A DNA stretch of 64,000 nucleotides from Aaosphaeria pasadenensis. Lineage: Eukaryota; Ascomycota; Dothideomycetes; Pleosporales. The stretch's first letter is position 1. Each line of letters begins with the position of its first letter. Positions 57,530 to 64,000 of this stretch are shown here, in pieces. The stretch is from contig JAKLMB010000005.1 in the NCBI GenBank assembly GCA_022813625.1, positions 1,364,001 to 1,428,000 of the forward strand, given 5' to 3'. The position numbers and the translations under genes are program-made. The notes beneath the pieces are model-generated. The model was not told the DNA's origin, made no database searches, and saw only the letters and a program-made list of their open reading frames with translations.

Positions 57530-58375
57530 CTAGCATGTGTACTTCAAGTTCCAACCCAGGGGCCCAACATCCTCGGTGAAAGGAGTGGACTCCATTATCA
57601 CAATGCCTTCGGTCTCCCCAGCAACAGTAGCGTAGAAGGCCAACTCCTTCTTGCAAGGCACAGTTGTAACCAAGTGATCCATCAAGCTCGGGGACTGGGG
57701 CCAGAAAGAAATATCAGGCTGACCGGCACGGTCACCGATGACATCCTTAACGGTATCATAGCTCAATTCATCGATGTTGCCAATGAATTCACCGAATGAC
57801 TTTCCTTCAGGAATGTTCAGCTGGTACCAAGTCATCATGCCCGAATTGAAGTATCCGAAGTTCGATCCTGCGAGGGGCTGGTACCATTGCAGCTCACACT
57901 CTGCGTTGTCGGTGGCGTTGATGTTGGAGAAAACGACAATCGCGTCTCGCTTGTTCGCGGCACCGGTCTCTTGAGTGATGAGGAAGGTATCCGTAAGATT
58001 GGTGTATTTCGATTCGGTCGCGTTCGGGTACACGTTGTACATTTTGGGTTCCCATTGGGTAAAGTTGGCTCCAGGTATGCATTCTGTTGCAGGAAGTGCC
58101 GTTGGTGTCGAGGATGGAATGGATGTTTGTGCCGGTGTTGCCGAAGGAGTGGAAGGAGTGACTGTAGCTGAAGGGGGATGCTGAGTATCAGGGCAGAAAC
58201 CTAGAGTGCACGCGTCTTGACTGCAGCAGCCCTCAAATTGAATACCAGCTCTAGACCTGCACTTGTAGAATGTCGTACTGGCGGGGCATTCCGAATGTCG
58301 TCGTTCGATGACAGGCGATGCAACAGAGAAGCAGACCAGGGCAGATGCCAGGAGCATAGATGAAAGAGAAGGCAT
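57530..58375 (-). CDS. Secreted cysteine-rich protein with But2-like C-terminal domain
   Basis: Extracellular or wall protein of unknown role, 281 residues in one exon. A signal peptide is clear at 1-20 (MPSLSSMLLASALVCFSVAS), followed by a possible dibasic site (ERR). Residues 30-63 form a cysteine-rich module (CPASTTFYKC, FEGCCSQDACTLGFCPD). Next is a Ser/Thr/Pro linker likely O-glycosylated (about 66-95), then a C-terminal beta-rich domain starting FTQWEPKMYNVYPN, with RDAIVVFSNINATDNAECELQWY, the pattern of the ubiquitin-binding But2 C-terminal family. In But2 the ubiquitin-like partner is known only from fission yeast; secreted homologues have no known function. It could be a secreted effector or a wall protein. 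N-glycosylation sequons NAT, NLT and NFT are present. Confidence 0.82.
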   Translation of the reverse strand: MPSLSSMLLASALVCFSVASPVIERRHSECPASTTFYKCRSRAGIQFEGCCSQDACTLGFCPDTQHPPSATVTPSTPSATPAQTSIPSSTPTALPATECIPGANFTQWEPKMYNVYPNATESKYTNLTDTFLITQETGAANKRDAIVVFSNINATDNAECELQWYQPLAGSNFGYFNSGMMTWYQLNIPEGKSFGEFIGNIDELSYDTVKDVIGDRAGQPDISFWPQSPSLMDHLVTTVPCKKELAFYATVAGETEGIVIMESTPFTEDVGPLGWNLKYTC

Positions 58376-59685
58376 TTTGGAAGATAGCTGGAGAGATAGT
58401 AGGAGAGCTGAGAGAATGAAAAAGGTATGAGAATGGCTGTTCCTTAGTTGTAGTGGAAAGAAAGAAGTGATGCTGTGATGCTGTGATGAAATGTGATCCG
58501 TTAAGAAGACCAGTGTTTATATGTCTTGACGATTGATATGCTCCAAGACATCGACTTTGCGAGAAAGCACACCCCGGTCCGTCTATTTTGGAGAATAAAC
58601 ATTAAGTGGGGAGCTGAGGACGAATAAACGACCAAGAGCGCCACCGCCTCGAAATTTAGAAATTGCAAGATGACTTGCAATGCTGTGCCTGGAGGCTGGC
58701 ATGATTTCAACCCAATCACAACCTTTCGCATTGCGGAGGACTCTGCCCTGATCTGTGCATTCCACAGCAAAGCCACAACAAACCACCATTTCTCGTGCGT
58801 TGGAGCCCTAAAATGGTTAGAGTCACCTGTAAGCAACTCCTAACAATTGCGAGTAATAAGACTGTACGGAGTAATATGGTGTTGAATGTTATTCAAATTG
58901 CAGGCTTAGACTATAGACATAGCAGACAATGCCTGCTTCTCCCTGATTCCCTAATCCTTAACTCAGGGCCATGGCATGGATCGGTAATAGTTGAATCAAA
59001 TTGCAAGACATGCCGCGATTGCATCAGCTACGTCATGCTGAGAGGAGCACACAGGACTCAGTCACGCTAGAGTAAGGTTCGAATTCATCGTTGTAATGTT
59101 TATGAACTGTTATTAATGATCCCTCGGCTTTCATCATTATTCGATAATTGGGTTATGGTGAGGGTTCCGAGTCTTTGCTTGCGTATAGTCTTTCGCGCAT
59201 AGTATCGTGCGAGACTACGGATCTTTAAGGCAGGGCTAATTTATGTTTCTCCTCGGCGCTCTATAGCACACATAACAGCGTGAACCTGAAATAGCATCAA
59301 TTGCGCTTGTCTACACGACTCGCTGCTAAATAATCATTGTCAAGAGAAATAGGATTAGGACCCCATATGCTCAGATGCGGCGAGCGCAATTCGATTCTTC
59401 TCTAGCCATGCTTCTGATGTTTTGATTTGTTTACATACTTCCGGACCACAGCCACTTTCAGGCGGGCTGGCGGTTCTTTCTTGGAAGGATGACCCGCCCG
59501 AGAAAGTGGAGTGCCCGAGAAGCCTGTGCGCGTGCGAGACTACAGATTGGTAGTCTTTTCAGGTTTACAAATGCGGGCAATGGGATACGATATTTCGCTG
59601 GTAGATCCTGCGTTTAGAAAAAGCGATTTCTACTGTGGGAGGAGTGGAACTATCGGGAGATCGTAACAAGTTCGCCTAGCCACAT
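58376..59685. other. Intergenic, 1.3 kb
   Basis: Promoter of the But2-like gene (minus) and 3' flank of the Zn2Cys6 gene (minus). Plus- and minus-strand frames of 65-110 codons at 58501-59070 lack features. No tRNA-like structure confirmed. Confidence 0.45.
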
Positions 59686-62074
59686 CTACGAGTGACCGCC
59701 AAAACCCATACCCTCATAGGCTTCATGCCCCCATATTCCTATGTCGAAAAATTGGTCCATATCGAAATCCATTTCGTGCATAAATGCAAATGGATCGCTA
59801 GAGCCCGGGAAAGTGTCTTCTCCTGCAGCATCCATGCCCATTGATGTCAAAGGTGGCATTGACACACCCATAGTTCCGAATGAAGAAGGCGTCCCGGAAG
59901 CTGGAGCAGTGTGCTCATGGTTGCTGCTAGTCATTGTCTCGGGCGTCGAAAGATTGTTAGAAGAGCTGCTCAAAGATGCGTTGTCTCGACTTCCACGGGT
60001 CTTGTTACAATACCATGAGCGAGTTAGGTCCATAATCATTCGCATGGCACACCAGAAGTCATGGTGTTTCTGTATGATGCCATCGTATGTTGTGAGAAGC
60101 TGCATGCGATGACTCAGGGATTCCAAGTACAAATCGAGGCGAAGACGATCCTGTGCAGCTTTGACATCCCACTGCGCAGCTCTATTTGTATCGTTCGGGA
60201 TGCAAAGTCTTGATGCAGTGATGATCACATATGGAAGACGCATCCAGAGCGGCATAGTAAATCGATAATAGTCGCTGACAGGAACATCTAGAAGGGTATC
60301 TAGGAATCTCTTGGCAGCCTCTAAGCACTTGAAAAACGCATTCATCTGCTGTGGATCAAAGCTTGATGCTTGTGACACTTGCTTCCCTGACCGCAGACAA
60401 ACAGCGTACAGTTGCAACTCACTGAAGTCATATGACATTTCTAAGACTTTCTCAAGTAAGCAGCTGATTTATGAGTTTTCAGTATTGGTGATTACCTCGT
60501 AGTCCATTCAAATCTGTCTCTCCATTTTCTCGCTTCCACTCCTCTAACTGCGTACTCAGATAGCGGAGGTTCATCGCAATACGGGAGTCGCCAATTGGTA
60601 GATCGAGTGCCTCTTCTGAGTGTAGAGCATCGTACATTTGATCGTCAATGCGCCGAAGAGATAGAATGCGATGTAAGCATTCGTCCGAAGGGTATTCAAG
60701 GTCGCGTCTCAGTCTCTTGCAAGACTCGGCCATATAGTCGCTGTACTTCAAGAAGTGCGGCTTGAGCATTCCCATCGCAACTCTATATTTCAGAATCAGC
60801 CCTTCATGCTAGACACCGATCTTTCCCAACTCTACTTACGTGGATGAAAGATAGTAAAGTCCAAGGAGAGATCGCTGCCGTTCTCTCTGTACTTCATCCG
60901 ATGGGAGTGGGGGCACAATTCGACCAGGAAGTTCGATTGGCATCCGTTTACTTTTCTGGTGTAGGCCAATGTCTAGCGCGAGACCAATAGTGAGTTGCAA
61001 GAGTGAGAATATCTGCTGCGTTTTATGACTGAAGATGAAATGATACCTTGGAATGTGAGTAAAGAAAGACATAATAAGGCCAAATCACGTACCACGCAAG
61101 GTACACTAAGAGACTCTGCACCAGTGAGAGCGTTCGGCGAGGATGTATAATGGTACGGTTCGCAAGCTCGGAACGGTAGGCCTCATCAAGGGCCATCTGA
61201 CGCTTGTGGTCCTTTGGAATTGATACCAACATGATCGCGTGAAACAACATCGGCTTAGTGGCACTTAATTCAAAGGCAGTCGTCGTTGGGGCAATCGGCA
61301 TGAACGGGAATGAATCAGACATAGTTCGAAATTCGTTCAGCAATGTGTCCGCTTCACCAGTAGAGAGCAGCTGCCTTAGTATTTCATTGTTAATAGGTGC
61401 TTCATTTCGAGATGAAGACTGAAACATGTTATCTGGCGGACGACTCGAATCTGTATCGTTACTAAAGGAATGGATGAGCCTTAATCGTTCGATGAGTTGA
61501 TTGGCAGGGTCAGCATCCTTTTCAGGTCGAGAATCTTCTTTCTCAGTCTCATTATTATCCACAGAAAATGAGGATGGAAATGGGACCCAGCTGCCAGGAA
61601 ATATTCCTGGTTTTGGGTGCTGTCCGGCTGGTGGATTCATTGTCAAGTCAGACACATCTATTGGTCTTTCAGAATCCTTCTTGCCCAGGCTCGCGACAAG
61701 ACCATCTATCTTTTGTTCGACTTGTGAGATTCGTCTGATTATGAGTCAATAACTTCAATCATGCTGTTCACAGCTAGTTTCCTATTACTCACGATGGCCC
61801 GCGAACCCGTTTCGTACGCCGTGGCGCTTCAGCCCATTGGCAGTCACGTTTTGCAGAAAAACACCTTCAATGATCAGGTCAGCAGGGAAAGGGCTAACAG
61901 GTATGGGAATACTCGTTCCCAATCAATTTTGGAATTTCCACCTTACCTTCGACACGTGCCTGGTCGTTCACTGGGAAGACATTTTGTCTTCAGGCTACGA
62001 CATCGCTGGCAAGCCTGCACAGTTCTAATCTGGCCAGCCGCCCGCTCAAGGTTCGGCGCTTCAGTCTCTTCCAT
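59686..62074 (-). CDS. Zn2Cys6 transcription factor with fungal-specific domain
   Basis: Nuclear DNA-binding regulator. Six exons on the minus strand (62074-61947, 61864-61793, 61734-61093, 61046-60840, 60782-60496, 60446-59686) give 698 residues. The binuclear zinc cluster is complete: Cys22, 25, 32, 41, 44 and 51 (ACQRCRSLKTKC, CRRCFSAKRDC), assembled across intron 1. A basic linker (PRRTKRVRG) and a short coiled coil (RISQVEQKIDGLVASLGKK) follow, which normally sets dimerisation. The fungal-specific middle homology region covers about 190-500, with LQLTIGLALDIGL and LLGLYYLSST. The C-terminal tail is acidic and Met/Phe-rich (MHEMDFDMDQFFDIGIW), a plausible activation domain. Targets are unknown; by position it may control the surrounding P450, reductase or hydrolase genes, which is only a hypothesis. 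Confidence 0.92.
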
Positions 62075-62333
62075 ACCCGTAGTCGTCTTGCAGAATACAA
62101 GGTTTGTATGATGTCGTTGAAAGATGACGGGTGTACTGATGACGGATCGGATGTTAAATGTTCAGCCGGGTCCGGCGCTATGCCTATCACGGTAGGATCT
62201 ATTCAATAGTGACTGAAGTCTGGAACTAAATTTCGTCCCGAACTATAATGTATTTTGGCAGTTGCCAGCTTGTTTGCTAATAGAACCTGTAGATGCGATG
62301 TATATCTTTTGAGATCTGTCGTGTTTCTTTCCC

Positions 62334-62945
62334 TCACATGAGAGTGACCTCCATTTTTGACGCTAGTCGCCATCCATATATTGCTGTTGCCAAAATGGTG
62401 ACCAGGTTTAGATGGATGCTCATGGCGTGTGCTCGAGAAAATTCTCGTCCCAGTTTCTGCATGTCGTTGCTGACTACGTCTTCGTTGATCTTATGTACTC
62501 TATCTCGCGTCTCTGTGCCCATGGTTAGCAGGTGGTGCTTCAAGGTAACCAACTAGCTTCAATTCGGCTAACCTTGGTGGATTCTTTGAACCATAAGGTT
62601 TTGGGTCCTCGGACCGTACACACACATGTTGATGGCAGCTGTCGCCCCGGCCAGAGCCAGTGGAATCCAATTCCACTTCGTCTTTAGGAAAGACATCGGT
62701 CCATGTGGTGGCTGTGTTAAAATTGTGAGGACAATAAGCAGCGATTGGCCTTGAAAATAGATTGGAAAGATTCGCTTCTGAAGGGTAGTGAATGCTGTAC
62801 GGGGTAGTGCCTGGAAACAGACTTTCGTCATGACAAATGACTGGTAGAGTTGACTTCCTAGCAAAGTCGAATAGGCAAGGAGATGGAATGGTGCAAGGTT
62901 CGGGACGTGATTCCATAACGATTCAATAGGTTCCATGCGGACCAT
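62334..62945 (-). CDS. DUF4149 / TMEM205-like membrane protein
   Basis: Small ER- or plasma-membrane protein of unknown role, 183 residues from two exons (62945-62573 and 62512-62334); the intron carries a CTGCTAAC-type branch site. The N-terminal half has hydrophobic segments LAPFHLLAYSTLLGSQLYQSF, PIYFQGQSLLIVLTILTQ and WNWIPLALAGATAAINMCVYGP. After the intron comes a charged loop (ETRDRVHKINEDVVSNDMQKLGREFSRAH), then AMSIHLNLVTILATAIYGWRLAS. FSRAHAMSIHLNL and the GSQLYQSF segment near the N-terminus are typical of DUF4149 relatives. The start is the ATG at 62945; a second Met lies three codons later. Confidence 0.88.
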
Positions 62946-63556
62946 CGTGAGAAATTGTATAGATGAAACTTTGAAGATCTTGTGTTATGCGGCGTCAAAA
63001 CACTTCGCAAACGGTTCAGCGCTTTGCATGATTATTTGTACCTCAATTGCTCTCGGCACGGAGCTCAAGTGTGATCCGATCCGACTCAATCTTATCGGGA
63101 CGGGTACACAGTCTCTTCTTTTTACACCTAGACAGCTGTGAAGAAAAATTGAGGATCAAGCGAAAATAATTCAACATTCGCGAATTGGCGAATATGATAT
63201 GCATCTGGAAGTTGTATCATGCCAGGGAAATCACTCGAAGGAGACGCGAAGATTGGACATATATGACATTGATTAGTCTCGGGTAGTAAAGTTCAAGAAC
63301 ACTGAGTATGTCATACAACTTCGTTCCCTCCAATTACTGGTGTGCATAATCTTGCATTGTGCCTGGCTGTCGCTCAGTCCCTCGTGATTAGCTCCTCATG
63401 ATCAATCAACTGCCTGATATCTAAGAGGGAAGAGGCGATGAGCGCGATATTCGGTTTGCACGGAGCATGATCATTCAAATTTTGCAAAAATCTTCATTAA
63501 CATGGACTCATTGATCAGGAATATGCATTGTAATTCTGATGTTGCAAATAGAGTTG
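62946..63556. other. Intergenic, 0.6 kb
   Basis: Promoter of the DUF4149 gene and 3' flank of the NmrA-like gene (both minus). AT-rich; no feature seen. Confidence 0.5.
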
Positions 63557-64000
63557 CTACTGCAGCTGGGGTCTAACCACCCTTGCAACTTCTTCCCTCA
63601 AGTCTACCTCCCCATATGTAATACCGAGTTTCTCATTGTCTACTTTCGTAAACACCTGTAAGCCTCCAAAGAATGGCGTCATGAGGCTCTCTACGAATTC
63701 TTTTCGCCCATATACGCCCTTCGCTATGTTCTCTACCGCGTTACTTCGTACTGTCTGTGTCGAGTACGAATTCCTCGTCCATGACACTCCGGATTCCCTC
63801 TCAATGACTTGAAGGATTTCTTGTTGAGTAAGCACACCGTCTGCCACGTGATAGAATCGATTGGATATAAGAGAAGGGTTTGCGAAGAGCGATATGATGA
63901 CTTTAGAGATGGTAGAAAGAGTTGATGCCGGGAAGGGATTGATGCCATTATCTGGGAGCATTGCGGTACGAGCGGCGAAATCAAAGCCAAGGATTCCGGT
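63557..64000 (-). CDS. NmrA-like / isoflavone-reductase-type NAD(P)-binding protein, N-terminus outside the window
   Basis: C-terminal 147 residues of an atypical SDR-type protein (NmrA-like or isoflavone reductase family). The frame is open to the right edge without a stop. Visible segments: GILGFDFAARTAMLPDNGINPFPAST, then ISKVIISLFANPSLISNRFYHVADGVLTQQEIL, the pattern of the substrate half of NmrA-like oxidoreductases (strand, then helix starting near LTQQEI). The C-terminal helix carries GVYGRKEFVESLMTPFFGG, followed by a short tail. The Rossmann glycine motif lies beyond the edge. Members range from nitrogen-regulation repressor-binding proteins to secondary-metabolite reductases, so the role is open. 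Confidence 0.8.
   Translation of the reverse strand, partial: TGILGFDFAARTAMLPDNGINPFPASTLSTISKVIISLFANPSLISNRFYHVADGVLTQQEILQVIERESGVSWTRNSYSTQTVRSNAVENIAKGVYGRKEFVESLMTPFFGGLQVFTKVDNEKLGITYGEVDLREEVARVVRPQLQ

Overview
The window is nuclear DNA of a filamentous ascomycete (Pezizomycotina). The evidence is frequent short GT-AG introns (mostly 50-80 nt, often with a CTAAT/CTAAC-like branch site), gene-sized spacing, and typical lineage families: a transmembrane GH17 glucanase of the BtgC type, a CYP51A-like sterol demethylase, a Zn2Cys6 regulator, a But2-like secreted protein, a ULD-type ubiquitin-like protein and a HeLo-like cell-death-type protein. The class cannot be fixed from sequence alone. 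No rRNA, tRNA, CRISPR array or intact transposon was seen. I support 24 protein-coding loci; two run off the window edges.

Left part (1-13.5 kb): 3' part of a zinc alcohol dehydrogenase, a seven-exon MFS transporter, a 1481-residue single-exon protein on the minus strand (HeLo-like N-terminus, degenerate kinase-like domain, two IQ motifs, trypsin-like protease with H/D/S), the lysophosphatidate acyltransferase SLC1 orthologue and a small multipass membrane protein.

Middle (13.5-46.6 kb): a 3.4-kb gene-free tract, then a membrane-anchored DUF7820-like protein convergent with a VOC/glyoxalase-fold protein, a three-exon short-chain dehydrogenase, an unrecognised 244-residue protein, a 1550-residue disordered Ser/Pro-rich protein with an 11-codon first exon, an epoxide-hydrolase-like alpha/beta hydrolase, a fungal multipass membrane protein, a ULD-type protein and the GH17 glucanase, followed by 3.7 kb without genes.

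Right part (46.6-64 kb): a more accessory-looking run with a beta-lactamase-fold serine hydrolase, an F-box protein, a CYP51A-like P450, a second microsomal P450, a GNAT acetyltransferase, a But2-like secreted protein, a Zn2Cys6 transcription factor, a DUF4149 (TMEM205-like) membrane protein and an NmrA-like reductase cut by the edge. This resembles the tailoring, regulatory and possible self-resistance part of a metabolite locus, but no PKS, NRPS or terpene synthase is visible, so a pathway is only a hypothesis.

The most unusual object is the 1481-residue minus-strand protein at 4435-8880. It combines an MLKL-like order (helical membrane-active-type domain, then pseudokinase) with a protease whose His and Asp are separated by a large acidic insert. 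Gene models below were spliced by hand from frame continuity and splice-site sequences; none has transcript support here.
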